Positions 1 through 8,297 of a DNA stretch of 64,000 nucleotides are shown here, in pieces (position 1 is the stretch's first letter; the number at the start of each line of letters is the position of its first letter). The notes under the pieces are model-generated. The model did not search any database and had not been told where the DNA came from. It was given only the letters and a program-made list of their open reading frames with translations. The translations under genes were made by a program, and so were the position numbers. Source of the stretch: CADCVW01 sp964251385 (GTDB taxonomy: Bacteria > Pseudomonadota > Alphaproteobacteria > Sphingomonadales > Sphingomonadaceae); the NCBI GenBank assembly GCA_964251385.1, contig CAXUJK010000004.1, positions 62,001 to 126,000 on the forward strand. The letters are read 5' to 3'.

Positions 1-1
1 C

Positions 2-469
2 GTGCAGCCTGTACGCGGGCGTCTGGAGCGCGCGGTGATCACGCCCGCGGGTGCGCCGGTTTATGTCGATTACGCGCATACGCCGGACGCGCTGGAGGCG
101 GCGATCGCGGCGTTGCGGCCGCATACGGAACGGCGGCTGATCACCGTGTTCGGCGCGGGCGGGGACCGGGATGTGGGCAAGCGTCCGCAGATGGGCGCGA
201 TCGCAGCGCGCCTGAGCGACGTCGTGATCGTGACCGACGACAATCCGCGCGGCGAAGACCCGGCGAGCATCCGCGCGGCGATCATGGCCGCGGCTCCCGG
301 CGCGCGCGAGATCGGGGGTCGGCGCGAGGCCATCGCCGCGGCGATGGCCGAGGCTGGAGCGGGAGACATCGTCCTGCTCGCAGGCAAGGGGCACGAGCAG
401 GGGCAGGTCGTCGGAGACCGCGTGCTGCCGTTCGACGATGTGCAGGTGGCACGGGAGTGCGCGGGGTGA
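2..469 (+). CDS. murE: UDP-MurNAc-tripeptide synthetase MurE, 3' part
   Basis: This is the C-terminal 155 residues of MurE, the cytoplasmic ligase that adds the third stem-peptide residue to UDP-MurNAc-L-Ala-D-Glu. The 5' end lies outside the window. Visible family motifs are the central-to-C-terminal junction VYVDYAHTPDAL, the FGAGGDRDVGKRP segment that supplies catalytic-core residues, and DDNPRGEDP. DNPR is the motif that distinguishes meso-diaminopimelate-adding MurE from lysine-adding MurE, so this cell wall should contain meso-DAP. The end LLAGKGHEQGQ is the usual MurE C-terminus. It is the first gene of a dcw cluster, separated from murF by a palindromic repeat instead of the tight overlaps seen further downstream. 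The apparent GTG at 2 is internal, not the real start. Confidence 0.96.
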   Translation: MQPVRGRLERAVITPAGAPVYVDYAHTPDALEAAIAALRPHTERRLITVFGAGGDRDVGKRPQMGAIAARLSDVVIVTDDNPRGEDPASIRAAIMAAAPGAREIGGRREAIAAAMAEAGAGDIVLLAGKGHEQGQVVGDRVLPFDDVQVARECAG

Positions 470-484
470 TCGGCATGCCCCGAT

Positions 485-598
485 CCCGTTCGTGTCGAGC
501 GAAGTCGAGACACCCCGTCGAGCGCATCCGAGACCTGCACGTGTCCCGGCCTCGACTTCGCTCGGCCATGCCTCTCGACTTCGCTCGAGGCGAACGGG
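485..598. repeat. Long imperfect inverted repeat between murE and murF
   Basis: The outer arms begin CCCGTTCG at 485 and end CGAACGGG at 598. Both carry the core TCGAGCGAAGTCGAGA or its reverse complement TCTCGACTTCGCTCGA. A third copy of the CTCGACTTCGCTCG core lies between them, near 551. The structure would form a long hairpin in the murE-murF transcript. It is a dispersed intergenic palindrome of a different sequence family from the GTTCGTCCCGAG palindromes elsewhere in the window. It carries no gene of its own. The murF frame is open back through it, but murF homology starts only after it. Confidence 0.8.
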
Positions 599-611
599 TC
601 CGGGGTGGGAT

Positions 612-1967
612 GTGAAAGCTTTGTGGACCTCCGACGAGATCGGGGCGGCGACGGGCGGGACCGCGTCCGCACGCTTCGAAGCCTTCAGTGTCACGTTCGA
701 CTCGCGCGAAGTGGGACCCGGCGACTTGTTCGTCGCGCTCACCGGCGAGACCACCGACGGTCACCTGTTTGTCGACGGCGCGACGGAGAAAGGCGCGGCG
801 GGGATGCTGGTCGGCCGGACGGTCGCGAGTCCGCACGTCCTCGTCCCGGACACCACCGCCGCGCTAAACGCGCTTGCCGTCGCATCCCGGACGCGGACAT
901 CGGGAAAAATCATCGGCGTCACGGGCTCGGTCGGGAAGACCGGAACCAAGGAAGCGCTGTACGCCGCGCTCGACCGCCACGCTCCCGGCGCGGCGCACCG
1001 GTCGGTCAAAAGCTACAACAATCATACCGGCGTTCCGCTCTCTATCTCGCGCATGCCTGCGGAAACGCAATTCGGCGTGTTCGAAATGGGTATGAACCAT
1101 GCGGGCGAACTCGCTGAACTGACACGGCTCGTCCGTCCGCACGCGGCGATCGTCACCGCGATCGCGCCTGCGCATCGCGAATTCTTCGCGTCCGACGAGG
1201 ACATTGCCGACGCCAAGGGCGAAATCTTTCAGGGACTCGAGCCGGGCGGCACCGCGATCGTTCCGTTCGACAGCCCGCACCGCGACCGGCTGGTCCGCGC
1301 CGCAGAGCCGCATGCCGCGACCATCGTGACGTTTGGGCTGGGCGAAGGCGCGGACGTGCGCGCGCGCGAAGTCATGCCCGGGCCACGCGGGACGCTGATC
1401 ACGGCGATCCTGCCGGACGCGGAACTCACCTTCACGCTCGCCCCGCCGGGTGCCCACTGGGTGTCGAATGCGCTCGCCGTCCTTGCCGCGGTGCACGCGG
1501 TCCGCGGTGACCTCGCCGCCGCGGGTTTGGCGCTCGCGGAATTGAAAGGCCTGAGCGGTCGCGGCGAGCGCAGCGTCATCGCGGTCGACGGCGGCGAGGC
1601 GCTGCTCATCGACGAAAGCTACAACGCCAATCCCGCGTCCATGGCCGCGACGCTCGCATCACTCGGTGCCGACAGCGGTCGCCGCGTCGCCGTGCTCGGC
1701 CCGATGCGCGAGCTGGGTCCGGAAAGTGCTTCGTTTCACCTGGGGCTCGCACCCCTGATCGCGGACGCTCGTGTTGAACTCGCAATGTTGGTGGGGGATG
1801 AGATGGCTGAATTGTCGACTGTCGTACCGGGGGCCAGCCACGCCCCCGACGTTGCATCCGCGATCAAAGCCATTCAGAAACGCATCGAACCGGGCGACGT
1901 CATCCTGGTCAAGGGCTCCAACTCGGTCGGCCTGTCCCGCCTCGTCGCCGCGCTGAAAGCCCGATAG
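612..1967 (+). CDS. murF: UDP-MurNAc-tripeptide--D-alanyl-D-alanine ligase MurF
   Basis: MurF adds D-Ala-D-Ala to UDP-MurNAc-tripeptide in the cytoplasm, completing the pentapeptide precursor. The 451-residue product matches the usual family length (about 450). It has the N-terminal substrate domain, the Mur-ligase P-loop GVTGSVGKTGTKE at about residues 102-114, the central segment SYNNHTGVPLS, and DESYNANPASM in the C-terminal half. The frame is open upstream to 438, but that part is translated repeat. GTG 612, giving VKALWTSDEIG, is the sensible start because it begins the family's N-terminal strand. It is followed after 3 nt by mraY. Confidence 0.95.
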   Translation: MKALWTSDEIGAATGGTASARFEAFSVTFDSREVGPGDLFVALTGETTDGHLFVDGATEKGAAGMLVGRTVASPHVLVPDTTAALNALAVASRTRTSGKIIGVTGSVGKTGTKEALYAALDRHAPGAAHRSVKSYNNHTGVPLSISRMPAETQFGVFEMGMNHAGELAELTRLVRPHAAIVTAIAPAHREFFASDEDIADAKGEIFQGLEPGGTAIVPFDSPHRDRLVRAAEPHAATIVTFGLGEGADVRAREVMPGPRGTLITAILPDAELTFTLAPPGAHWVSNALAVLAAVHAVRGDLAAAGLALAELKGLSGRGERSVIAVDGGEALLIDESYNANPASMAATLASLGADSGRRVAVLGPMRELGPESASFHLGLAPLIADARVELAMLVGDEMAELSTVVPGASHAPDVASAIKAIQKRIEPGDVILVKGSNSVGLSRLVAALKAR

Positions 1968-1970
1968 CGA

Positions 1971-3041
1971 ATGCTTTACGTCCTGGCCGAACAGCTCGGG
2001 TTTCCCGGGCTGCTCAATCTCATCCGGTACATCACGTTCCGCGCAGGCGGCGCGACCGCGACCGCGTTGATGATCGGCCTGCTGATCGGGCCCAAGTTCA
2101 TCGGCTGGCTGCGCGTGCGTCAGGGCAAGGGCCAGCCGATCCGCGACGACGGTCCGCAGTCCCATTTGGCGAAACGCGGCACGCCGACAATGGGCGGACT
2201 GCTGATCCTCACGTCGCTGACGATCTCGCTGTTCCTGTGGATGGATTTGTCCAACATTTTTGTGTGGGCCTGCCTGTTCGTGACCGTCGGGTTCGGGCTG
2301 ATCGGGTTCATGGACGACTACGCCAAGGTCAAGAAAGCGCATCACGGAGGCGTGTCGGGCAGGATGCGTCTGCTGGCCGAGTTCCTCATCGCGGGGTTTG
2401 CGACGTGGCTGATTGTCGATGCGTCCGACACGTATCTGTACCTGCCGCTCGTGCAGGGGCCGGTGGTCGACCTGTCGTGGGCATACATCCCGTTCGGCGC
2501 GTTCGTGATCGTCGCGTTCGGCAACGCGGTGAACCTGACCGACGGGCTGGACGGCCTGGCGACCATGCCTGTCATCATCGCGAGTCTGGCTTTTCTGCTG
2601 ATCGCGTACTTGGTCGGAAACGCGGTGTTTTCCACCTATCTCGGCATTCCGCACGTTCCGGGCGCGGGCGAGCTCGCAGTCATGTGCATGGCGATCGTGG
2701 GGGCGGGCCTAGCGTTCCTATGGTTCAACGCGCCGCCCGCCGCAGTCTTCATGGGCGACACGGGCAGCCTCGCGCTCGGCGGCGCGCTGGGCGCGATCGC
2801 GGTCGTGACGCACCACGAATTCGTGCTCGCGATCATCGGCGGACTGTTCGTCGTCGAGGCGCTGTCCGTCATCATCCAGGTCTTCTTCTACAAGCGCACG
2901 GGCAAGCGCGTGTTCCGCATGGCGCCGATCCACCATCATTTCGAACAATTGGGCTGGTCGGAGCCGACGGTGGTCATCCGCTTCTGGATCATCGCGTTCG
3001 TCCTCGCGCTGGCGGGCCTGTCGACGTTGAAGCTGCGGTGA
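1971..3041 (+). CDS. mraY: Phospho-N-acetylmuramoyl-pentapeptide transferase MraY
   Basis: This integral membrane enzyme transfers phospho-MurNAc-pentapeptide to undecaprenyl phosphate, forming lipid I at the cytoplasmic face. At 356 residues it is close to the 360 of E. coli MraY. Signature elements are GLIGFMDDYAKV (catalytic/Mg-binding Asp pair at about 115-116), NAVNLTDGLDGLA, FMGDTGSLALGG and the cytoplasmic loop PIHHHFE near the C-terminus, with about ten hydrophobic segments. ATG 1971 lies 3 nt after the murF stop, and its TGA overlaps the murD GTG by 4 nt, so it is translationally coupled in the dcw operon. Confidence 0.97.
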   Translation: MLYVLAEQLGFPGLLNLIRYITFRAGGATATALMIGLLIGPKFIGWLRVRQGKGQPIRDDGPQSHLAKRGTPTMGGLLILTSLTISLFLWMDLSNIFVWACLFVTVGFGLIGFMDDYAKVKKAHHGGVSGRMRLLAEFLIAGFATWLIVDASDTYLYLPLVQGPVVDLSWAYIPFGAFVIVAFGNAVNLTDGLDGLATMPVIIASLAFLLIAYLVGNAVFSTYLGIPHVPGAGELAVMCMAIVGAGLAFLWFNAPPAAVFMGDTGSLALGGALGAIAVVTHHEFVLAIIGGLFVVEALSVIIQVFFYKRTGKRVFRMAPIHHHFEQLGWSEPTVVIRFWIIAFVLALAGLSTLKLR

Positions 3042-4525
3042 TCACGAGCGAGGCCTGGCGCGGCAAACGCTACGCGGTGCTCGGGCTTGCACGGTCGGGC
3101 GCGGCGACGGTGAACGCGTTGCTGGCGAGCGGGGCGGAGGTCGTCGCCTGGGACAGCAACGAAGACGCGCGAGAACAACTCCGTTCGTCCCGGGTGAAAA
3201 CGAGGGGCGCGGCTAGCGCGACCGAACGCTCCTCGCCCTTCGGCGGAGCTCAGGAGAGCTTTCCACTCGGGACGAACGAGCTGGAGTTTGCCGATCCGCT
3301 CACACTGGATCTCAAGGACTTCGACGCCGTCGTAGCGTCGCCTGGCATCCCCCTGAACCGTCACCCGATTTCCGCCGCCGCCGCTGCCGCAGGCGTGCCG
3401 GTCATCGGCGACATCGAACTCTTCGCCCAGGCCCGCGCGTCGCTGCCGCCGCACAAGGTGGTCGGCATCACGGGCACCAACGGCAAGTCGACGACGACCG
3501 CACTCGTCCACCACATCCTTCGCGAGGCGAGAATACCGACGACGATGGGCGGCAACATCGGGCTGCCGATCCTGGCGCAGGACCCTCTGCCCGAGGGCGG
3601 CGTCTACGTGCTCGAACTGTCGAGCTACCAGATCGACCTGACCCACAGCCTCGACTGCGATGTCGCGGTACTGCTCAACATCACGCCGGATCACCTCGAT
3701 CGGTATGCGAGCTTCGAAGCGTATGCGGCGTCGAAGGCGCGGCTGTTCGAGATGCAGTCATCCTCCGGATCGGCGGTGATCGTTGGTAAGGACGACGACT
3801 CTCGCGAGCTTGCGAGCACCGTCAATTCCCGCTTGGTCGAGACCTCCGTCGGTAACTGGGTGAGCAAAGGTGTGTGCTTGTGCCAAAGCACTAAGCTGAG
3901 ACTGTTGCGAGCTAACGAAACGACTCCGAACACCCTGATTGTCGATGGTGGTGACATCTACGGCGCTCAGGCTGATTTTCCCGCCTTGCAAGGCCCGCAC
4001 AATGCCATGAATTTGGTCGCCGCAATGGCTGCCTGTTACGCGCTCCTTGTCCATCACAACATCGGCCAGTCCGACGAGGCGTGGGGCGCCGCATTGATAA
4101 CCTTCCCCGGCCTCCCGCATCGAATGGAGCGCGTCGCCGACCGAGCGGGCATCTCCTTCGTCAACGACTCCAAAGCCACCAACCCCGCTTCCGCCGCGCC
4201 CGCGCTGGCCGCGTTCGACGCGGTGCACTGGATCCTCGGCGGGCGCGCCAAGTCGGACGATCTCGACGCGTGCGTTCCGCATTTCGGGCATGTCCGCGCG
4301 GCTTATGCGATCGGCGAGGCTGGGCCACGCTTCGCCGCAATCCTGCGCCCGCACATGCCCGTCTCCGATTGCGGAACGCTCGAACGCGCCGTAGGCGAGG
4401 CGGCGGCGGCGGCCAGGCCGGGGGAAGTCGTTCTGCTCTCCCCCGCGGCCGCCTCGTTCGACCAGTTTTCAGATTTCCAGGCCCGCGGCGACGCGTTCCG
4501 GGCCTATGTCGAGGCGTTGGCGTAG
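3038..4525 (+). CDS. murD: UDP-MurNAc-L-alanine--D-glutamate ligase MurD with an in-frame palindrome insertion
   Basis: MurD adds D-glutamate to UDP-MurNAc-L-Ala. GTG 3038 overlaps the mraY stop by 4 nt and opens the N-terminal Rossmann motif (AVLGLARSG). The P-loop GTNGKSTTT is at residues 146-154, and ELSSYQ, NITPDHLDR and NDSKATNP follow. The protein is 495 residues, versus about 440-450 in typical family members. Much of the excess is residues 49-81, encoded by a palindromic repeat identical in its arms to intergenic repeats in this window. The insert falls in the variable loop before VVASPGIPL, away from the catalytic centre, so the enzyme is probably active. The open frame extends upstream to 2237 but overlies mraY and is not coding. 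Confidence 0.95.
   Translation: MITSEAWRGKRYAVLGLARSGAATVNALLASGAEVVAWDSNEDAREQLRSSRVKTRGAASATERSSPFGGAQESFPLGTNELEFADPLTLDLKDFDAVVASPGIPLNRHPISAAAAAAGVPVIGDIELFAQARASLPPHKVVGITGTNGKSTTTALVHHILREARIPTTMGGNIGLPILAQDPLPEGGVYVLELSSYQIDLTHSLDCDVAVLLNITPDHLDRYASFEAYAASKARLFEMQSSSGSAVIVGKDDDSRELASTVNSRLVETSVGNWVSKGVCLCQSTKLRLLRANETTPNTLIVDGGDIYGAQADFPALQGPHNAMNLVAAMAACYALLVHHNIGQSDEAWGAALITFPGLPHRMERVADRAGISFVNDSKATNPASAAPALAAFDAVHWILGGRAKSDDLDACVPHFGHVRAAYAIGEAGPRFAAILRPHMPVSDCGTLERAVGEAAAAARPGEVVLLSPAAASFDQFSDFQARGDAFRAYVEALA
3182..3279. repeat. Palindromic element inserted in frame in murD
   Basis: The left arm CGTTCGTCCCGGGTGAAAA, continuing CGAGGGGCG, and the right arm ending CCACTCGGGACGAACG match the intergenic palindromes at 43674-43748, 45970-46040 and 50611-50697. 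About 98 nt of the element add roughly 33 codons (residues 49-81 of MurD) without a stop or frameshift. This parallels the known behaviour of Rickettsia palindromic elements, which also sit within reading frames; common origin is not implied. Confidence 0.85.
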
Positions 4526-5716
4526 ATGGCAACCGTTCCCGCCGACCTGACCAAGGCGCAGCGCTACGGCCGCGCCGACAGCAGCGCGGTCGCGCGCTGG
4601 TTCTGGGAGATCGACCGCGTCCTGCTCGTGCTCGTCGCCGCGCTGATCGCAATCGGGTTGCTGGGGGTCGCCGCGGCATCGCCCGCCGCGGGCGTGCGCT
4701 ACTCCGGGAACAACGTGACCTTCCCGCCGCTTCACTATTTCTGGCGGCAGCTGATGTGGATCGGCGTCGGCATCCCCGTCATGATCGGCGTGTCGATGCT
4801 GCCCCGCGAGATCGCCAAACGCTGGGCGCTGGGCGGGGCGAGCTTCTTCATCGTCATGATGATCTTCGTTCCCGTCATCGGCCCGGAGATCAACGGCGCG
4901 CGGCGGTGGATCGGGGTCGGGTTCACGCAGTTTCAGCCGTCCGAGTTCCTGAAGCCCTGTTTCGCGGTGGCGATCGCCTGGCTGCTCAGCTTGAAGGAGC
5001 AGGACCGCACCTTGCCCGTGTTCTGGCTGTCGGCGGGGCTGACCGGGGTGATCGCGCTGCTTTTGATGAAGCAGCCGGATTTCGGATCGACCGTCATCTT
5101 CGCCGCAATGTGGATCGCGCTGCTCGCGCTGGCGGGCGTGCCGATGCGAACGCTTGCCTATCTGGGCGGCGCGGCGCTGGCGGCGATCGTCGCGGCGTAC
5201 CTGTTCTACGATGTCGCCACGATCCGCATCGACGGCTTCCTGTTCGGTGACGGCGACAATTACCAGGTGCAGGCCGCGATGCGGACGCTGACCGCGGGCG
5301 GGCTGATGGGCATGGGACCGGGCGGAGGCACGCGCAAATTCTCGCTTCCCGAACCGCACACGGACTACATCTTCTCGGTCATCGGCGAGGAATTCGGCCT
5401 CATTGCCTGCATCGCGATCGCGCTGCTCTACATCGCGATCATCGTGCGGGTCATGGTCAAGCTGCTCGACGAGGAAGACGGCTTCGTCGTACTCGCCGCG
5501 GCTGGCCTGGCCGTGCAGTTCGGGCTGCAGGCGCTCATCAACATGGCGGTCAACGTCAACCTGGCCCCCTCGAAGGGCATGACGCTACCGTTTATTTCCT
5601 ATGGCGGGTCGTCGATGATCGCGCTGTCGATCGGCATGGGCTTGCTGCTCGCCTTCACGCGCCGGAACCCGTATCTGCACCGTTCGCCTTATGTCGTGCG
5701 GAAGGGGTCCAGATGA
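4526..5716 (+). CDS. ftsW: Septal peptidoglycan glycosyltransferase FtsW
   Basis: FtsW is the SEDS-family polymerase of septal peptidoglycan and works with the class B PBP FtsI on lipid II in the inner membrane. The 396-residue protein has about ten hydrophobic segments, the family signature GARRWIG...QPSEFLKP around residues 125-150, and the conserved C-terminal block PFISYGGSSM. The ATG at 4526 follows the murD stop with no spacer, and the TGA overlaps the murG ATG by 4 nt. Confidence 0.96.
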   Translation: MATVPADLTKAQRYGRADSSAVARWFWEIDRVLLVLVAALIAIGLLGVAAASPAAGVRYSGNNVTFPPLHYFWRQLMWIGVGIPVMIGVSMLPREIAKRWALGGASFFIVMMIFVPVIGPEINGARRWIGVGFTQFQPSEFLKPCFAVAIAWLLSLKEQDRTLPVFWLSAGLTGVIALLLMKQPDFGSTVIFAAMWIALLALAGVPMRTLAYLGGAALAAIVAAYLFYDVATIRIDGFLFGDGDNYQVQAAMRTLTAGGLMGMGPGGGTRKFSLPEPHTDYIFSVIGEEFGLIACIAIALLYIAIIVRVMVKLLDEEDGFVVLAAAGLAVQFGLQALINMAVNVNLAPSKGMTLPFISYGGSSMIALSIGMGLLLAFTRRNPYLHRSPYVVRKGSR

Positions 5717-6882
5717 GCAGCTTCGTACTCGCAGCGGGGGGAACCGGCGGGCACATGATGCCCGCGCACGCGCTCGCGGCCGAACTGCGCGCGCGTGGGC
5801 ACAAGGTGGCGCTCGTCACCGACCCGCGCGGGGCACGCATCCCGGGGTTGTTCGACGGAATCGAGACACATGTGCTGCCGGCCGGGCGGCTCGGCGGCGG
5901 GCGTTTCCTCGGCGGACCGGTCGGCTGGATCCGCGCGCTGCGGGGGATCAGCCAGGGACGAGGCAAGGCCCGCGAACTTTACGCGCGCGTGCGTCCGGCG
6001 GCGGTGATCGGGTTCGGGGGTTACCCTGCGTTCCCGTCCCTGTCGGCCGCATCGAAGCTCGGCATCCCGACGATCCTGCACGAACAGAACGCGGTACTGG
6101 GGCGCGTCAACCGGCTGCTCGCCAAGCGCGCGACCGCGATCGCGACCGCGTACAGGAGCGTGCAGCGGGTGCCGGCCGCGTGCGCGTCGAAAGTGCGGCT
6201 CGTCGGCAACCCGGTGCGCGAGGACGTGCGTGTCCTGTCCGAGATGCCGTTCCCGCCGATCGACGAGAACGGCGTTTTCCGGCTGCTCGTCACGGGCGGA
6301 TCGCAGGGGGCGACGACCCTGTCCGAGGTCGTTCCGGACGGCTTGGGCATGCTCCCGCTCGCGTTCCGGCAGCGCTTGCAGGTGACGCAGCAATGCCGCC
6401 CCGAGGACATCGAGGCGGTACGCGCGCGCTATGCCGCGCTCGGCATTCCCGCCGATCTGGCAACGTATCTGCCCGACATGCCTGACAAGCTCGCTTGGTC
6501 GCACCTCGTGATCGCGCGCGCGGGGGCGTCGACGATCGCGGAGTTGACCGCGGCCGGGCGTCCCGCGATCCTCATCCCGTTGCCGTCGGCGACCGACGAT
6601 CACCAGACGGTGAACGCGCGGGAAATGGCGGCGAGCGGAGGCGCGCGCATGATCGCGCAAGGCGCGTTCACGCCCGTCGAACTGGCCAAGCAGATGCAGA
6701 AACTGGGGCTCGAACCGGAAGCGCTGACGTTCGCGGCCGCCAAGGCGCGCGCGGTCGGGCGGCCGCACGCGACGCGCGATCTGGCGGACCTGGTCGAGCG
6801 GGTGGCGAACGGGCAGCCGCTCAACCCGGCGGAGGTCGGTCCGGCAGGCGCGCCTAGGCAGGCGCAGGCGGCGTTCGCTTGA
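5713..6882 (+). CDS. murG: UDP-GlcNAc--lipid I GlcNAc transferase MurG
   Basis: MurG transfers GlcNAc from UDP-GlcNAc to lipid I at the inner face of the membrane, giving lipid II (GT28 family). Motifs include the glycine-rich loop GGTGGHMMPA at residues 9-18, HEQNAVLGRVNRLL for acceptor-side binding, VTGGSQGA, and the C-terminal RAGASTIAELTA nucleotide-binding loop. Its 389 residues are slightly longer than the E. coli enzyme (355) because of an Ala/Gly/Pro-rich tail. It overlaps ftsW by ATGA, and its stop overlaps the murC TTG start. Confidence 0.96.
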   Translation: MSSFVLAAGGTGGHMMPAHALAAELRARGHKVALVTDPRGARIPGLFDGIETHVLPAGRLGGGRFLGGPVGWIRALRGISQGRGKARELYARVRPAAVIGFGGYPAFPSLSAASKLGIPTILHEQNAVLGRVNRLLAKRATAIATAYRSVQRVPAACASKVRLVGNPVREDVRVLSEMPFPPIDENGVFRLLVTGGSQGATTLSEVVPDGLGMLPLAFRQRLQVTQQCRPEDIEAVRARYAALGIPADLATYLPDMPDKLAWSHLVIARAGASTIAELTAAGRPAILIPLPSATDDHQTVNAREMAASGGARMIAQGAFTPVELAKQMQKLGLEPEALTFAAAKARAVGRPHATRDLADLVERVANGQPLNPAEVGPAGAPRQAQAAFA

Positions 6883-8297
6883 CAGGCGTCAAAACCGACA
6901 TCGGGACGATCCACTTCATCGGCATCGGCGGCATCGGCATGTCCGGCATCGCCGAGGTCATGCACAACCTGGGCTACGCGGTGCAGGGGTCCGACGTCGC
7001 CGAAGGCTACGTTGTGCAGGGTTTGCGTAAGGCGGGCATCGCGGTCACGATAGGCCACGATGCGGCCAATCTGGGCGATGCCGCGGTGGTCGTGACCTCG
7101 ACCGCCATACGTGTGGACAATCCCGAATGCGTCGCCGCCTACGAACGGCGCATTCCTGTCGTCAAGCGCGCGGAAATGCTCGCGGAGCTGATGCGGCTCA
7201 AGTCGACCGTCGCGGTCGCGGGGACGCACGGGAAGACGACGACGACGTCGATGGTCGCGGCGATGCTCGACGCGGGCGGAATCGACGCGACGGTCATCAA
7301 CGGCGGGATCATCAACAGCTATGGATCGAACGCCAGGCTCGGCGCGAGCGAGTGGATGGTGGTCGAGGCGGACGAGAGCGACGGCAGTTTCCTCCGGCTC
7401 GACGGCACGATCGCGGTCGTGACCAACATCGATCCGGAGCATCTGGATCACTACGGCAGCTTCGACGCGGTCAAGGACGCGTTCGTGCAGTTCGTCGAGA
7501 ACGTGCCTTTCTACGGCGCGGCGTTGATGTGCGTCGATCATCCCGAGGTGCAGGCTTTGTTGCCACGCATCCGCGACCGCCGCGTTGTCACCTACGGGTT
7601 CGCCGCACAGGCCGACATCCACGCGGAGAACGTGACGCCGGTGCCGGGCGGCAACCGGTTCGATGTCGCGATCCGGGGGCGGGACGGGTCGCAGCGGCGA
7701 GTGCTCGACGTGCATCTGCCGATGCCCGGACGGCACAACGTCCTCAACGCGCTTGCCGCTATCGGGGTGGCGGCGGAGTTGGGCGTTTCCGACCAGGTGT
7801 TGGCGCGCGGGTTCGACGCGTTCGGCGGCGTCAAACGACGCTTCACCAACGTCGGCGAAGTCGGCGGCGTCACGATCATCGACGATTACGGTCATCATCC
7901 CGTGGAGATACGTGCCGTTCTTGCCGCCGCGCGTGAAGGCGCAGGAGGCCGCGTGATCGCGGTCGTACAACCGCACCGCTTCACGCGACTGCAAAGTCTG
8001 ATGGGCGACTTCCAGGCCGCGTTCAACGATGCCGACATCGTCTTCGTGGCTCCTGTTTACGCGGCGGGCGAGATGCCGATCGCGGGGGTCGATGCGGCGG
8101 CGCTCGTGGAGGGCATGAAGCTGCGCGGCCACCGCATGGTGCAGACCATCGCGGACGCGGACGAACTCGCGTCCGTCCTGCGCGACATCGCGGCGCCCGG
8201 CGACATGGTCATCTGCCTGGGCGCAGGCGACATCACCAAGTGGGCGGCGGGGCTCGCCGACGGCATCGCCGCCGCGCGAGAGGCGAAGGCGGCGTGA
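6879..8297 (+). CDS. murC: UDP-N-acetylmuramate--L-alanine ligase MurC
   Basis: MurC attaches L-alanine to UDP-MurNAc, the first peptide step. The 472-residue protein has the N-terminal dinucleotide-like loop GIGGIGMSGIAE, the P-loop GTHGKTTTTSM at about 115-125, EADESDGSFL, NIDPEHLDHYG, and the C-terminal IIDDYGHHPVEI motif. The start is TTG 6879, placed by the TTGA overlap with the murG stop and by N-terminal family similarity. Its own TGA overlaps the murB GTG. Confidence 0.96.
   Translation: MTGVKTDIGTIHFIGIGGIGMSGIAEVMHNLGYAVQGSDVAEGYVVQGLRKAGIAVTIGHDAANLGDAAVVVTSTAIRVDNPECVAAYERRIPVVKRAEMLAELMRLKSTVAVAGTHGKTTTTSMVAAMLDAGGIDATVINGGIINSYGSNARLGASEWMVVEADESDGSFLRLDGTIAVVTNIDPEHLDHYGSFDAVKDAFVQFVENVPFYGAALMCVDHPEVQALLPRIRDRRVVTYGFAAQADIHAENVTPVPGGNRFDVAIRGRDGSQRRVLDVHLPMPGRHNVLNALAAIGVAAELGVSDQVLARGFDAFGGVKRRFTNVGEVGGVTIIDDYGHHPVEIRAVLAAAREGAGGRVIAVVQPHRFTRLQSLMGDFQAAFNDADIVFVAPVYAAGEMPIAGVDAAALVEGMKLRGHRMVQTIADADELASVLRDIAAPGDMVICLGAGDITKWAAGLADGIAAAREAKAA

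Noticed and set aside
438..611. Longer murF start at 438
   Set aside because: The extra residues translate a palindromic repeat and overlap murE; family similarity begins at GTG 612.
2237..3037. Upstream in-frame extension of murD over mraY giving a 762-aa frame
   Set aside because: The added residues are a shadow of mraY with Arg/Gly-rich non-protein composition; the GTG at 3038 in a GTGA overlap fits the family N-terminus.
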